DNA from: Brevibacillus brevis NBRC 100599
Lineage (GTDB): Bacteria; Bacillota; Bacilli; Brevibacillales; Brevibacillaceae
NCBI RefSeq assembly: GCF_000010165.1
Contig: NC_012491.1
Coordinates: 1,916,001-1,980,000 of the forward strand
DNA length: 64,000 nucleotides
Direction: 5' to 3'
Part shown: positions 1-9,809 of the stretch, piece after piece
Position numbering within the stretch: the stretch's first letter is position 1
Layout: every line of letters begins with the position of its first letter
Position numbers and translations under genes: made by a program
Notes under the pieces: model-generated
Databases searched by the model: none
Told to the model about the DNA's origin: nothing
What the model saw: the letters and a program-made list of their open reading frames with translations, nothing else

Positions 1-36
1 CTTTCGCGTTAAGCAACGATTTCCAAAAAGCCAAAT

Positions 37-62
37 GTTTGCAAGTGAATGAAAATGGGTAA
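37..62 (+). promoter_or_regulatory. sigma-B-like promoter of the STAS gene
   Basis: GTTTGC, a 14-base spacer and GGGTAA fit the sigma-B pattern (GTTTAA, 12-15 bases, GGGWAW). It lies about 60 bases before the start of a gene for an anti-anti-sigma protein, a class often autoregulated by sigma-B. Sigma-F/G promoters look similar, so the sigma factor is inferred. Confidence 0.5.
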
Positions 63-119
63 TATAGTAAAAGGACGAGCAGATTGGGTGTACCGATACC
101 TATTGAGAGGAGTTTGAGC

Positions 120-446
120 ATGGACTACCGCGCAACAGAGGCGAACGGACAAGCTACATTGTTTTTCGTCGGAGAGTTGGACATGGCTGTAGGAGATCGA
201 GTGGGTGAATTGCTCCAGCAGTATGGAGGGCGAAATCAATCCGTTACCGTCGATTTTCAAGGTGTCTCCTTTGTAGATTCTTCCGGTATTGGAAGCCTGT
301 TTTTTACCACGAAAGAACTGTTGGCCATGGGCAAGCAGGTAGAAATCGTCAATGTCCGAGAAGAAATTCTCGATATTTTGGGCGTTCTCGGTTTTACCGA
401 AGCACTGGGCATTGCAGTTGGAAAAGTGGGCGAAACCCGGGTTTGA
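120..446 (+). CDS. STAS-domain anti-sigma factor antagonist
   Basis: A 108-residue single-domain protein of the SpoIIAA/RsbV family. Such proteins bind and sequester an anti-sigma kinase when unphosphorylated and so release a sigma factor. The FVDSSGIG segment (about residues 56-63) holds the serine normally phosphorylated by the partner kinase. The ATG at 120 is chosen over an upstream in-frame ATG at 84 because GAGAGGAG lies just before it. No kinase or sigma gene follows; the next gene is valS, so this is an orphan antagonist and its partner is encoded elsewhere. The sigma-B-like promoter upstream suggests a general-stress role, but the partner cannot be told from sequence. Confidence 0.88.
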   Translation: MDYRATEANGQATLFFVGELDMAVGDRVGELLQQYGGRNQSVTVDFQGVSFVDSSGIGSLFFTTKELLAMGKQVEIVNVREEILDILGVLGFTEALGIAVGKVGETRV

Positions 447-472
447 CGCCAAACAGCGTGATTGTATATAAT
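443..472 (+). promoter_or_regulatory. promoter of the valS T-box transcript
   Basis: TTGACG (443-448), an 18-base spacer and TATAAT (467-472). The -35 box overlaps the stop codon of the STAS gene. It lies directly before the T-box leader. Confidence 0.75.
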
Positions 473-479
473 AGTGAAA

Positions 480-767
480 GCTAACAATAAGACAACTACA
501 TACGATATGAACGATGAGTGGGAAGAGTAAGTCAGGACGCCTTGGCAGAGAGGAGAATCAGTAGCTGCGAGATTCTCTAAGGTCATGAATGGCTGAAGGT
601 CGCCCAGGAGTTTTTTCGGTGAAAGCATGTGCCTAGCCGAGACCGGTTCGCAACCGTTATCTTGTCAGAGTGAACACGCCATAAGCATGACGTTTATCGT
701 GTGTTAACAAAGGTGGTACCGCGAAAATAATCCTTTCGTCCTTTGCGATGAAGGGTTTTTTTATTTT
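480..767 (+). promoter_or_regulatory. T-box leader of valS
   Basis: The conserved T-box segment AAAGGTGGTACCGCG is at 709-723 and is followed by an intrinsic terminator, the standard layout of tRNA-sensing leaders in Firmicutes. Uncharged tRNA-Val should pair with the leader and let transcription run into valS. A GAGAAT/ATTCTC helix near 553-580 probably belongs to stem I. A GTC triplet at 599-601 could be the valine specifier, but I could not fold stem I with certainty. Confidence 0.93.
732..766 (+). terminator. T-box regulated terminator
   Basis: CCTTTCGTC pairs with GATGAAGGG across a 6-base loop and is followed by seven T. The T-box sequence just upstream would form the competing antiterminator. 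Confidence 0.88.
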
Positions 768-803
768 TTGCAAAGCAAGCCATGCTAATAGGAGGAGTCG
801 TAC

Positions 804-3476
804 ATGTCTACACAGCCAACAACCGACATCGACCAATTGCTGCCGAAAAACTATGATCCAAAAGCAGCAGAGAACAAATGGTATCCGTATTGGATCGAAA
901 AACAATTTTTCAAGGCAGAACGTGACCCGAATAAACGTCCGTTTACGATTGTTATTCCACCGCCGAACGTTACTGGTAAATTGCATTTGGGCCACGCACT
1001 GGATACGACTTTGCAAGATATCATTACGCGTACCAAGCGTATGCAAGGCTACAGCGCCTTGTTCTTGCCAGGTATGGACCACGCCGGTATCGCAACACAA
1101 GCGCGTGTAGAGGCTACCTTGCGAGAAGAAGGCATCTCTCGTCATGACCTGGGCCGCGAAAAATTCGTGGAAAAGGTATGGGAGTGGAAGCACATTTACG
1201 CTTCGCATATTCGTGAGCAGTGGGAAAAACTCGGTCTTGCTCTGGATTACTCCCGCGAGCGTTTTACCATGGATGAGGGCTTGTCCCAAGCTGTACGCGA
1301 AGTATTTGTTCGCTTGTACGAAAAAGGCTTGATCTATCGCGGCAATCGCATCATTAACTGGGACCCTGCAGCCCGCACGGCTTTGTCCGATATTGAAGTA
1401 ATCTACAAGGAAGTAAAGGGTGCGCTGCATCACATGCGTTACCCATTGGCGGATGGCACTGGTTATATCGAAGTAGCTACAACCCGTCCTGAAACGATGC
1501 TAGGTGATACGGCTGTAGCGGTACATCCGGAAGATGAGCGTTACAAGGACATGATCGGCAAAACCGTGATTTTGCCAATCGTAGGACGCGAAATTCCAAT
1601 CGTAGCAGATGACTACGTTGATCCTGAGTTTGGGTCTGGCGCTGTAAAAATTACGCCAGCACACGATCCGAATGACTTTGAATTGGGTCTTCGTCATCAG
1701 TTGCCACAAATCGTTGTCATGGATGAGACGGGCACGATGAACGAGCTGGCCGGTATCTACAAAGGCTTGGATCGCTTTGCATGCCGCAAGCAAATCATCA
1801 AAGACTTAACGGAGCAAGGCGTTATGTTCAAGGTTGAGGAGCATATTCATCAGGTTGGACATAGTGAGCGCAGCGATGCAGTCGTAGAACCATACCTTTC
1901 TACCCAATGGTTCGTAAAAATGCAGCCATTGGCTGACGAAGCACTGGCTAATGCAAATAGCCCTGAGAGTGTGAAGTTTGTCCCAGAGCGCTTCAAGACG
2001 AACTACCTGCGTTGGATTGAAAACATCCGTGACTGGTGCATCTCCCGTCAGCTTTGGTGGGGTCACCGAATTCCTGCATGGTATTGCGGAGATTGTAACG
2101 AAACGATTGTATCTCGTGCGGATGTGACTGAGTGCCCAAGCTGCCACAGCCACAAGCTGGAGCAGGACAACGACGTTCTCGATACATGGTTCTCTTCTGG
2201 TCTGTGGCCGTTCTCGACGCTGGGCTGGCCAGAAGAATCCGAGGACATGAAGTACTTCTATCCAACGAATGTCCTGGTAACAGGCTACGATATCATCTTC
2301 TTCTGGGTAGCACGTATGATGTTCTCAGGTCTTGAATTTACCGGGAAAAGTCCGTTTGAATCCGTTTTGATCCACGGCATTATTCGCGACTCCGAAGGCC
2401 GCAAAATGTCCAAATCACTCGGCAACGGTGTCGATCCGATGGAAGTAATCGAGAAGTACGGAGCGGACGCACTGCGATACACACTGGCGACCGGGAACTC
2501 TCCAGGGAATGACCAACGCTTCTATTGGGAAAAGGTGGAGGCAAACCGCAACTTCGCAAACAAGATTTGGAACGCGTCCCGTTTTGCCTTGATGAACCTG
2601 ACTGACTTCAAATACGAGGAAATCGATTTGAGCGGTGAGTTGTCTACACCAGACAAATGGATTCTCTCCCGCCTGCAAGCAACAATTGCAGATGTAACCC
2701 GTCTGTCTGATGCATTTGAATTCGGTGAATCTGGCCGTGTGCTTTACAACTTCATTTGGGATGACCTGTGTGACTGGTATATCGAGATGGCGAAGCTGCC
2801 ATTGTACGGTACCGATGAAGCGGCGAAGAAAACCACCCAATCCGTTCTGGTAACGGTTCTGGATCAAACGCTCAAGCTGTTGCATCCGTTCATGCCGTTC
2901 ATCACGGAAGAAATTTGGCAGGCATTGCCGCACCAAGGCGAGAGCATTACAGTAGCACCTTGGCCAACCGTTAACGAGCAATGGATGTTTGCTGAAGCAG
3001 AAAGCGAAATGAACCAGTTGATGGATATCATCCGCAGCGTACGCAACATCCGCGCTGAAGTAAACGTACCGATGTCCAAGAAAATTGAGCTCTTGATCAA
3101 GCCAAGCGATGCACTGTCCGCTGAGCGACTGACACGCGGTGAGCAGTATCTCACTCGTTTCTGCAACCCTGAGCGTCTGGAAATCAGCCTGGATCTGGCT
3201 ACGCCTGATAAAGCGATGTCTTCCGTGATCACGGGAGCAGAACTGTTCCTTCCACTGGCGGGCTTGATCGATATCGAGCAAGAGCTGAAGCGCCTGGAAA
3301 AAGAAGTGGCGACACTCAACGGCGAAGTGGAGCGCATTGAGAAAAAGCTTAACAATGCTGGATTTATGGCCAAGGCACCTGAAAAAGTAGTCGAAGAGGA
3401 AAAAGCGAAGATGGCAGACTACATGGATAAGCGGGATAAGGTGATTGCACGACTTGCTGAATTGAAGGGCGAATGA
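804..3476 (+). CDS. valS: valyl-tRNA synthetase
   Basis: An 890-residue class I aminoacyl-tRNA synthetase that charges tRNA-Val in the cytoplasm. The ATP-binding HIGH signature appears as HLGH (residues 61-64, after PPPNVTGKL) and the KMSKS loop is intact at about 534-538. A CP1 editing domain lies between them. The last 70 residues ([20 protein letters not shown] and onward) are the tRNA-binding coiled coil typical of ValRS. Length matches the family. GGAGGAG sits before the ATG. Expression is controlled by the T-box leader. folC follows after 43 bases, as in B. subtilis. Confidence 0.98.
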   Translation: MSTQPTTDIDQLLPKNYDPKAAENKWYPYWIEKQFFKAERDPNKRPFTIVIPPPNVTGKLHLGHALDTTLQDIITRTKRMQGYSALFLPGMDHAGIATQARVEATLREEGISRHDLGREKFVEKVWEWKHIYASHIREQWEKLGLALDYSRERFTMDEGLSQAVREVFVRLYEKGLIYRGNRIINWDPAARTALSDIEVIYKEVKGALHHMRYPLADGTGYIEVATTRPETMLGDTAVAVHPEDERYKDMIGKTVILPIVGREIPIVADDYVDPEFGSGAVKITPAHDPNDFELGLRHQLPQIVVMDETGTMNELAGIYKGLDRFACRKQIIKDLTEQGVMFKVEEHIHQVGHSERSDAVVEPYLSTQWFVKMQPLADEALANANSPESVKFVPERFKTNYLRWIENIRDWCISRQLWWGHRIPAWYCGDCNETIVSRADVTECPSCHSHKLEQDNDVLDTWFSSGLWPFSTLGWPEESEDMKYFYPTNVLVTGYDIIFFWVARMMFSGLEFTGKSPFESVLIHGIIRDSEGRKMSKSLGNGVDPMEVIEKYGADALRYTLATGNSPGNDQRFYWEKVEANRNFANKIWNASRFALMNLTDFKYEEIDLSGELSTPDKWILSRLQATIADVTRLSDAFEFGESGRVLYNFIWDDLCDWYIEMAKLPLYGTDEAAKKTTQSVLVTVLDQTLKLLHPFMPFITEEIWQALPHQGESITVAPWPTVNEQWMFAEAESEMNQLMDIIRSVRNIRAEVNVPMSKKIELLIKPSDALSAERLTRGEQYLTRFCNPERLEISLDLATPDKAMSSVITGAELFLPLAGLIDIEQELKRLEKEVATLNGEVERIEKKLNNAGFMAKAPEKVVEEEKAKMADYMDKRDKVIARLAELKGE

Positions 3477-3519
3477 TCCGCCATACCATCGCATATTTTT
3501 GAGAATGGAGCATTGTGGT

Positions 3520-4893
3520 ATGCATGCAGAAGAAGGGTTTGTAGAATACACCCAAGCGCTCGACTGGCTGCATGGACTGCTCAGGTTCGGTCAACGGCCG
3601 GGGCTTGAGAGAATGCAGTGGGTTTTGGAGCAGGTAGGACATCCTGAGCGGAGAATCCCGTTTATTCATGTGGCTGGCACCAATGGAAAAGGTTCAACCT
3701 GCGCATTCCTGACGCAAATGCTGATGGAAGCCGGATATAGTGTAGGTACATTTACCTCCCCCTATTTGGTGGATTTCCGTGAACGCATCCGTTACAACGG
3801 CAGCATGATTGCGGAAGAAGATCTATTGCAGCTGGTGAATGAAGTTAAGGTGTGGGTGCAACGATGCGAACAAGAAACAGAGTATGGTTCCCCTACCGAA
3901 TTTGAAGTGATTACGCTGATCGCCATTCTTTATTTTTCAAGAGTGGCGAGACCAGCGGTAGTCGTTTGGGAAACAGGACTAGGCGGGCGATTGGATTCGA
4001 CGAACGTCGTCCTTCCGCTTGTTTCAGTCATCACGAATATCGGCATGGACCATACACAAGTGCTGGGAGAAAGCTTGGAAGATATTGCCCGGGAAAAAGC
4101 GGGGATTATCAAGCCGGGTGTTCCTGTAGTCACAGGTGAGGTTAGGCCGGAACTTCTCGCGGTTTTTGAGGAGCGCGCGAGACAAATGAAGAGTACGCTA
4201 TATCATATAGGTGAACATTTCCAGGCAGAGCAGGTAGAGGAGCAGCTGGGTGATCAACAGTTTGGTTACAAAAGCATTCACCGTCGTGCGGAAGCATCCT
4301 ACCGTCTTACCATGAATGGCATTCACCAAACAACCAATGCAGCCGTTGCTTTAATGACTATCGATGTCCTGCGAAATTACTTCTCTTTCTTGCTGGAGGA
4401 AGAAGAAATATCTCGTGGTTTGCAACAAACGCGTTGGCCTGGTCGTCTAGAAGTCATCTCTCCAAGACCAATGGTTATCTTGGATGGGGCACACAATCAG
4501 GAAGGAATGGAGGCGCTTGTAAGCAGTCTGGATCGGTTGTTGCCGGACGGAGTACAGTTGCATTTGCTCTTTTCTGGATTGGCAGATAAGCCGCTCGCCA
4601 AAATGGCAGAGTCGCTCGCACCAGTTAAGTCAAAAATGAAAAAGCTGCATGTGACAACCTTTGACTTCCCGCGTGCAGCCGAAGCCAATAGCTTACAAGA
4701 GTCGTTTTTAGCCGGAGGCTGGGAGCAAGAGTTTCTCGATGCAGTCCCAGACTGGCGGGCGTTTCTCCTTTCTTGGATGCGGGAGAAGCAATTAGCGAAG
4801 GCGGATGACTGGCTGGTCGTCTGCGGTTCGCTCTACTTCATCGCCCAAGTACGCGCATTCTTTCCCACTATAGTAGAAGAGGCAGGTGAATAG
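3520..4893 (+). CDS. folC: folylpolyglutamate synthase / dihydrofolate synthase
   Basis: A 457-residue Mur-ligase-fold enzyme that adds glutamate to folates and may also make dihydrofolate from dihydropteroate. The ATP-binding loop GTNGKGST is near residues 53-60 and the family motifs TSPYL and [12 protein letters not shown] follow. The ATG at 3520 is preferred because GGAG lies 9 bases before it; in-frame TTG (3499) and ATG (3505) starts have no good site. valS-folC is the order found in B. subtilis. The 3' end abuts murC, so the two are probably cotranscribed. Confidence 0.95.
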   Translation: MHAEEGFVEYTQALDWLHGLLRFGQRPGLERMQWVLEQVGHPERRIPFIHVAGTNGKGSTCAFLTQMLMEAGYSVGTFTSPYLVDFRERIRYNGSMIAEEDLLQLVNEVKVWVQRCEQETEYGSPTEFEVITLIAILYFSRVARPAVVVWETGLGGRLDSTNVVLPLVSVITNIGMDHTQVLGESLEDIAREKAGIIKPGVPVVTGEVRPELLAVFEERARQMKSTLYHIGEHFQAEQVEEQLGDQQFGYKSIHRRAEASYRLTMNGIHQTTNAAVALMTIDVLRNYFSFLLEEEEISRGLQQTRWPGRLEVISPRPMVILDGAHNQEGMEALVSSLDRLLPDGVQLHLLFSGLADKPLAKMAESLAPVKSKMKKLHVTTFDFPRAAEANSLQESFLAGGWEQEFLDAVPDWRAFLLSWMREKQLAKADDWLVVCGSLYFIAQVRAFFPTIVEEAGE

Positions 4894-4894
4894 G

Positions 4895-6277
4895 GTGGAT
4901 CAGGCCCAACACGTCCACTTTGTGGGCATCGGCGGTTATGGCATGAGTGCCATTGCCCGCGTCTTGATCGACCTTGGATACAAGGTAACCGGCTCCGATG
5001 TCGCCATGAACGATTTGGCGAAAAAGCTGGAAGCAAGAGGGGCGGTCATTCATATTGGCCATAATGCTGCCCACGTGGAGGGAGCAGACAGCATCGTATA
5101 CTCCACCAGTATTTCTAAAGACAATCCTGAGGTGATCGCAGGCCAAGCACTAGGAATTCCGGTCATGCACCGTTCCCAAATGCTTGCTCGCATATTGAAT
5201 GAACGCACAGGAGTAGCAGTAGCGGGAGCACACGGCAAGACGACCACGACATCGATGATCTCTCACGTACTGGAAGAGTGCGGTGTAGACCCGACTTTCA
5301 TCATTGGCGGTGAATTGATGAGTGCTGGTACCAACGCAAAGGCAGGTACCAGTGATTATGTTATTGCCGAAGCAGATGAGAGCGACGGTTCCTTTTTGGA
5401 ATACAGGCCGATGTATGAAATTGTGACGAGCATCGAACCAGATCATCTCGAGCATTTCGATGGCGACTTCAACAATTTGAAACAGGCGTATGTCCAGTTC
5501 TTGAGCCATCTCAAACCGGATGGAAAAGCGATCCTGTGTATCGATGATTCACATGTGCGCGAAGTCATGCCGTCCGTCGAAAAAACGGTCGTGACGTATG
5601 CAGTTGATCCGAACTTTGTGGCACAAGCACAGTTTTCTGCCACTTCGATTGAATGTGGAGATCGTTGCAGCACGTGCCAGGTTTATCACAAGGATGAGCG
5701 GTTGGGTGAATTGTGTCTCGTAGTCCCAGGCAAGCATAATATTGCAAATGCACTAGCTGCGATCGTTGTATGTCTGGATATTGGCCTTTCCTTTGATAAA
5801 ATTGCACAGGCGCTGTCTACCTTTAGCGGTGCCAAGCGCAGATTTCAAATTATCGGGGATGCACGAGGCGTCCTGGTCGTAGACGACTACGCGCATCATC
5901 CGACAGAAATTATCGCGACACTTAGTGGGGCAAGAGCATCGGGCAGACGTGTAATCGCTGTGTTTCAGCCACAACGCTATACACGCACGTATTTCCTTAT
6001 GGATGAATTCAGCCGTGCCTTTGCAGAAGCAGACGAAGTGATCATCACGGACATCTACTCCCCGGCTGGCGAAGAAAAAATCGAAGGAGTTACCTCCGAG
6101 GTGCTGGTTCAAAAAATCCGCACCAACAGCCACCCGCGTGCGCAGTACATTCCTACAAAGGAACAAATGCAGGAGCATGTCTTCAAAGAATTGCAAGAGG
6201 GCGACCTCGTGTTGACAATGGGTGCAGGAGACATTTGGAAATCTGCATATTGGCTGGCTGAAAAGCTAGAGAAATAA
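4895..6277 (+). CDS. murC: UDP-N-acetylmuramate--L-alanine ligase
   Basis: A 460-residue cytoplasmic Mur ligase that joins L-alanine to UDP-N-acetylmuramate, the first step of the peptidoglycan stem peptide. The N-terminal UDP-binding loop GIGGYGMS (about residues 11-18), the ATP loop GAHGKTTTT (about 110-118) and the central ADESDGS segment are visible. The GTG at 4895 has AGGTGA five bases upstream; an earlier in-frame GTG at 4886 overlaps folC. In B. subtilis murC sits elsewhere, so its place between folC and the comC/spoIIB block differs. A strong terminator follows. Confidence 0.96.
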
Positions 6278-6293
6278 CAGATAGAGCTGTATG

Positions 6294-6330
6294 AAGACTT
6301 GGAACCTACTGGTTTCAAGTCTTTTTATTT
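6294..6330 (+). terminator. terminator after murC
   Basis: AAGACTTGGAACC and GGTTTCAAGTCTT form a 13-bp stem with a 4-base loop, followed by a T-rich run. Confidence 0.9.
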
Positions 6331-6376
6331 TGCTCTACCTATATTTAAAAAGTATCGAGCTATCAACAAAGCTAGT

Positions 6377-6588
6377 GAGAAGAAAAAGCACAGGGCTCGT
6401 AGACCTTGACAACGCCTACCCAGTCTCCACTTAAAAAAGGAGACCACGCTTGTCGAACACTTCTTCCTTGAGAAACGTCCGCCCGTAGGGTGGCTTTGGA
6501 TCGACGGTCCCCTTTTTTAAGTGGAGACGTCCAGTGAATCCCCCATGCGGGCGTGTCAGAGTCGAAGAGACCTGTGCTTTTTCTTCTC
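6377..6588. repeat. 212-bp nested inverted repeat (structured RNA or MITE)
   Basis: The outer arms are perfect: GAGAAGAAAAAGCACAGG (6377-6394) and CCTGTGCTTTTTCTTCTC (6571-6588). Inside them CTC/GAG (6396-6398 with 6567-6569) and GAC/GTC (6402-6404 with 6561-6563) pair around a 3x3 loop, and TGACAACGCC (6407-6416) pairs with GGCGTGTCA (6550-6558) with one bulge. The inner arms at 6423-6445 and 6506-6528 pair at 22 of 23 positions, and GTCGA/TCGAC (6452-6456 with 6501-6505) extends them. It lies between the murC terminator and the fabH promoter and contains no gene. Whether it is RNA or a mobile repeat is undecided. Confidence 0.75.
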
Positions 6589-6631
6589 CTCCCCTATGAC
6601 GACTCAACATAGACTTTTATTTTTCTAAAAA

Positions 6632-6650
6632 ATTAGTACCAGATACTAAT
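6632..6650. promoter_or_regulatory. FapR operator of fabH
   Basis: ATTAGTACCAGATACTAAT is a near-perfect inverted repeat matching the FapR site (TTAGTACCTGATACTAA) known upstream of fatty-acid synthesis genes in Bacillus. It covers the -35 region of a promoter whose TATAAT is at 6660-6665. FapR repression is relieved by malonyl-CoA, so fabH should be under lipid homeostasis control. Confidence 0.93.
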
Positions 6651-6696
6651 ATCTAGTGTTATAATCAGATCATAAAAATCGAAAGGTGATGTTCGG

Positions 6697-7692
6697 ATGA
6701 TGACAAATACAAGCCCCTTCAAGTCGCGAATTACCGCCATCGGTACGTATGTGCCGAGCCGCGTTCTTACTAATACAGATATGGAAAAGCTAGTAGATAC
6801 ATCGAATGAATGGATTTTGCAACGAACGGGTATTCATGAGCGCCGTATGGCAAGGGAAGATGAATTTACCAGTGATCTGGCCATCGCTGCTATCCACGAT
6901 ATGATTGCAAATTATGGGAAGGATGTCCGCGATGTCGATATGATTTTGGTCGCAACTAGTACCCCAGACTATCCATTTCCAAGCGTCGCGAGTCAAATCC
7001 AAGCGCATTTTCAAGTCGAGCAGGCGGGAGCCATGGACCTCTCTGCTACCTGTGCAGGATTTACGTATGCGCTCCATACAGCTAATGCGCTCATCAGCTC
7101 TGGTTTGCATCGCAAAGTGTTGGTGGTAGGTGCAGAAACGCTAACAAAAGTAACTGACTATACGGATCGTACGACGTGCATCCTATTTGGGGACGGAGCG
7201 GGAGCGGTGCTGGTTGAGCAGGATTCTACAGCTCCTGGTTTTTTGTCCGTCTATTTAGGCTCAAAGGGAGACGGAGGGATTCATGTATACCGAGCGGGCT
7301 TGTCCACGCGTATGGACGGACGAGAATTGAGCGGGAATGGATGCATGGTCCAAAACGGGAGAGAAGTGTACAAGTGGGCAGTAACAACTGTTCCAAAGGG
7401 GATGCTAGAGGTGGTGAACCGGGCGGGTAAAACGCTCGAAGATGTGGACTGGTTTATCCCGCACAGTGCCAATTTGCGCATGATCGAATCCATTTGTGAG
7501 AAGAGTCAGTTCCCTCTCGATAAGACATTGTACAGTCTGACACATTACGGGAACACATCATCGGCTACCATCCCATTGTCGCTCGCCTTGGGGATCAAGG
7601 AAGGCAAAGTAAAGGCAGGGGATACGATCCTGGTGTATGGGTTTGGCGGTGGTCTCGTCCACGGTGGTCTTTTGTTCACTTGGAATCCGTAA
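6697..7692 (+). CDS. fabH: beta-ketoacyl-ACP synthase III
   Basis: A 331-residue thiolase-fold enzyme that starts type II fatty-acid synthesis by condensing an acyl-CoA primer with malonyl-ACP. The catalytic triad is complete: Cys119 (in ATCAGF), His256 (in PHSAN) and Asn286 (in YGNTSS). Length is normal. The start has AAAGGTGAT upstream. The gene appears monocistronic: it has a FapR-controlled promoter and is followed by a terminator at 7719-7748. In B. subtilis fabHA is paired with fabF; no fabF is present here. Confidence 0.97.
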   Translation: MMTNTSPFKSRITAIGTYVPSRVLTNTDMEKLVDTSNEWILQRTGIHERRMAREDEFTSDLAIAAIHDMIANYGKDVRDVDMILVATSTPDYPFPSVASQIQAHFQVEQAGAMDLSATCAGFTYALHTANALISSGLHRKVLVVGAETLTKVTDYTDRTTCILFGDGAGAVLVEQDSTAPGFLSVYLGSKGDGGIHVYRAGLSTRMDGRELSGNGCMVQNGREVYKWAVTTVPKGMLEVVNRAGKTLEDVDWFIPHSANLRMIESICEKSQFPLDKTLYSLTHYGNTSSATIPLSLALGIKEGKVKAGDTILVYGFGGGLVHGGLLFTWNP

Positions 7693-7718
7693 TAGTGGCT
7701 ATATCGAAAATGGAGAGG

Positions 7719-7748
7719 CTGTCCAGAATTGTTCTGGGCAGTTTTTTT
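7719..7748 (+). terminator. terminator after fabH
   Basis: CTGTCCAGAA and TTCTGGGCAG pair over ten bases around a 3-base loop and are followed by seven T. It also argues that the next gene starts downstream of it. Confidence 0.88.
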
Positions 7749-7805
7749 GTCCCAGGAATGGTAGATATCCTTTTAGGAGGACAGGTTCGACTGGGGGAAC
7801 AAAAA

Positions 7806-8240
7806 ATGGCGAACGCTATGATATTATTCGTACTCTGCCTTTACCTTTCGTGGGTTGATTTTCATCATAGACGAATACCCAATCGCGCATTAGTTGCAGG
7901 GTTTGTACTAATTTCTTTTCTCGAACTCGCTCTCTCTTCGCCGATGGAATGGCTGATGGCTGGACTTTTTGCGATTCTCAGTTCACTGGTGTTTGGATGG
8001 ATTAGCTATTACAAGCCTCTTGCGCTTGGGATGGGGGATGTGAAGCTATTCGCTCTAGTCTGCTATGGACTCGGGATTCGCGATTTTGTAGTCGTTCTTA
8101 CGGTTGCGAGCTTGGCTGCATTGCTCGTCTCTCTCGTTTTGTTGCTGATACGAAAAGTAAGTCTAAAATACGAAGTGCCGTTTGCGCCTTTTGTCACGAT
8201 GGGGTTAGCTGTCCTTATATTTATGAGTGAAGCCTCTTGA
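7806..8240 (+). CDS. prepilin peptidase-like A24 membrane protein
   Basis: A 144-residue multi-spanning membrane protein with only the catalytic half of type IV prepilin peptidases. The aspartate motifs are present: Asp18 in WVDFHHRRIPN and Asp78 in GMGDVK. The N-terminal cytoplasmic methylase domain of full-length ComC/PilD (about 250 residues) is missing, as in CpaA/TadV-type peptidases. The ATG at 7806 with GGGGGAA upstream is preferred; earlier in-frame ATGs at 7680 and 7710 precede or overlap the fabH terminator. Its place before spoIIB is that of comC in B. subtilis, so it may process competence pseudopilins, but no pilin gene is nearby. Confidence 0.85.
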   Translation: MANAMILFVLCLYLSWVDFHHRRIPNRALVAGFVLISFLELALSSPMEWLMAGLFAILSSLVFGWISYYKPLALGMGDVKLFALVCYGLGIRDFVVVLTVASLAALLVSLVLLLIRKVSLKYEVPFAPFVTMGLAVLIFMSEAS

Positions 8241-8357
8241 AATGGCTTGTGGAATCGTAGTAGAAACAAATTCGATAGAATCACTAGATAGAAGTCATAA
8301 CCCGTCCGAGCAAAACGTATGCTAGTACAAAGAGCCTGTGACTAGGAGGGCAAGCGT

Positions 8358-9650
8358 ATGAGCGGACAAAATAAAAATCGTGTGACGGTCAAAATGAACG
8401 GAAGGTTCTGGGATGAAAAGCGGGACGACAGCACAAAGGTAGCAAGTAGAAAGCGCACGCCAAAGGACGATACGCCACGTGTTCGTTTTCAAGCCCCCCC
8501 CTTACCGTTTACTGACCCGTTTAAGGAGAAGGGCAACGAAGCATGGGAACGGATGATGCAGCTACGAGGAGCTGCCGCCAAAGAAACGAAGCCGAGTATT
8601 GAACTCGATCAGACGCCAAACGACTCCTACGAATCCGATTTTTCCTTCGAGGATACCGAAGAAAAGGGATACAGGAGTCGTCCGATGAGTCGACTCGCAG
8701 CGTTATGGCCAGAGGGGCCCTTTTGGCGTACGACTTTAACAACAGGTGGGGCTGTAGCCATTGGCCTCTTGTTCGGATTTCTCGTTTTGACGGTCTTTTC
8801 TCAAAAGGAATTTTCCGAGTCGTACGGAAATGTTCTGAGTGAAACGGTTCAGACACTGACCGCGCCGGGTGCAGGCACTGAACAAACGGCTGGGAAAAAT
8901 GGCGTGGCAGGTCCCGCTTTGCCAGATGATAGTCAGCAAGCGAAAGGTAAGGCGACGAATGGTAACACAGTGGGTCAAACAGCGGTAGCTCTACAACTGC
9001 CAGCCGTAAACATGTACGTTGCACAGGCGGGAGTATTCCAGCCGGATGCATCGCCGCAAACAGCTGTAGAACCACTGGAGAAGGCGGGTATTCCTCATCT
9101 GCTTTATAAAGACGCAAGCAAGCAGTACATGTTCGCAGCCGCTGCTCCCACAAGAGATGCTGTGCTAGGCTTTGCCGCCAGCTTGAAAAACAAAGGCATG
9201 GATATATACGTCAAAGAATTCTCCTTTCCCGCATTTGAAGGGTCTGTCCCTGTGGGAAAAGCCGCCAACGCATCTGGTGACCCTAACGTGAATGCCTTTT
9301 TCACCCACGGAGTCAAACTCGTCCAAACACTTTCCGCACAATCGGGGCTGATTATTACGACGGGTCAACTTTCGCCAACCGCAAAAGAAACGGCAGAAAT
9401 AAAGGAAATTCACCGCCAATTTTTGGAGGAAAGCCGTAAAATGGAAGCCAAGGAGGCCTGGAAGCCATTGCTTGATGGGATGGTAAATGGGGTGAATCAA
9501 GCGCTGGCAGCCAGGGACAAAATGGCGGAAGCAAGCGCTGGCAAAAAGGTGGAAAGCGCGGAATCCTATGCGTGGCAAGTACAGGCAGGTGTCCTTGCTT
9601 TTTTCGAGAGCTACGCGAGTTGGATTCAAAAGGCACGTTCATCCACATAA
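8358..9650 (+). CDS. spoIIB: stage II sporulation protein B-like SPOR protein
   Basis: A 430-residue bitopic membrane protein. Residues 1-125 are charged and cytoplasmic, one membrane segment spans about 126-148, and the outside part holds a SPOR-like repeat near 218-297. SPOR domains bind denuded septal peptidoglycan, and SpoIIB in B. subtilis helps septal wall thinning and engulfment. The sequence is poorly conserved; the call rests on architecture plus position between the comC-like gene and maf, exactly where spoIIB lies in B. subtilis. It is longer than the B. subtilis protein (about 330 residues). AGGAGGG precedes the ATG. Confidence 0.8.
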   Translation: MSGQNKNRVTVKMNGRFWDEKRDDSTKVASRKRTPKDDTPRVRFQAPPLPFTDPFKEKGNEAWERMMQLRGAAAKETKPSIELDQTPNDSYESDFSFEDTEEKGYRSRPMSRLAALWPEGPFWRTTLTTGGAVAIGLLFGFLVLTVFSQKEFSESYGNVLSETVQTLTAPGAGTEQTAGKNGVAGPALPDDSQQAKGKATNGNTVGQTAVALQLPAVNMYVAQAGVFQPDASPQTAVEPLEKAGIPHLLYKDASKQYMFAAAAPTRDAVLGFAASLKNKGMDIYVKEFSFPAFEGSVPVGKAANASGDPNVNAFFTHGVKLVQTLSAQSGLIITTGQLSPTAKETAEIKEIHRQFLEESRKMEAKEAWKPLLDGMVNGVNQALAARDKMAEASAGKKVESAESYAWQVQAGVLAFFESYASWIQKARSST

Positions 9651-9664
9651 ATACAAGTTTATAT

Positions 9665-9706
9665 GGTCTTCCGCAAGGTTTTCTTGCAGGAGGCCTTTTC
9701 TTTCTA
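9665..9706 (+). terminator. terminator after spoIIB
   Basis: GGTCTTCCGCAAG and CTTGCAGGAGGCC pair at 12 of 13 positions around a short loop, followed by TTTTCTTT. Confidence 0.85.
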
Positions 9707-9809
9707 TACAGTAATTACCAGGAGCAATCAGGGATTGTTTCGCTTCTCCCCATTTGCTAAACTTATGTTTGGCAAAAAGAGAATCCCTTATAAAAAGGGA
9801 GTTGGGAAA

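Noticed and set aside
9..452. 147-codon - strand frame opposite the STAS gene
   Set aside because: It has no ribosome site and mirrors a clear + strand gene; its composition is that of a shadow frame.
447..800. Possible independent RNA gene before valS
   Set aside because: The T-box motif plus terminator explains the segment as a regulatory leader.
2415..3551. 378-codon - strand frame opposite valS
   Set aside because: Shadow of a certain aminoacyl-tRNA synthetase gene; product has no recognisable features.
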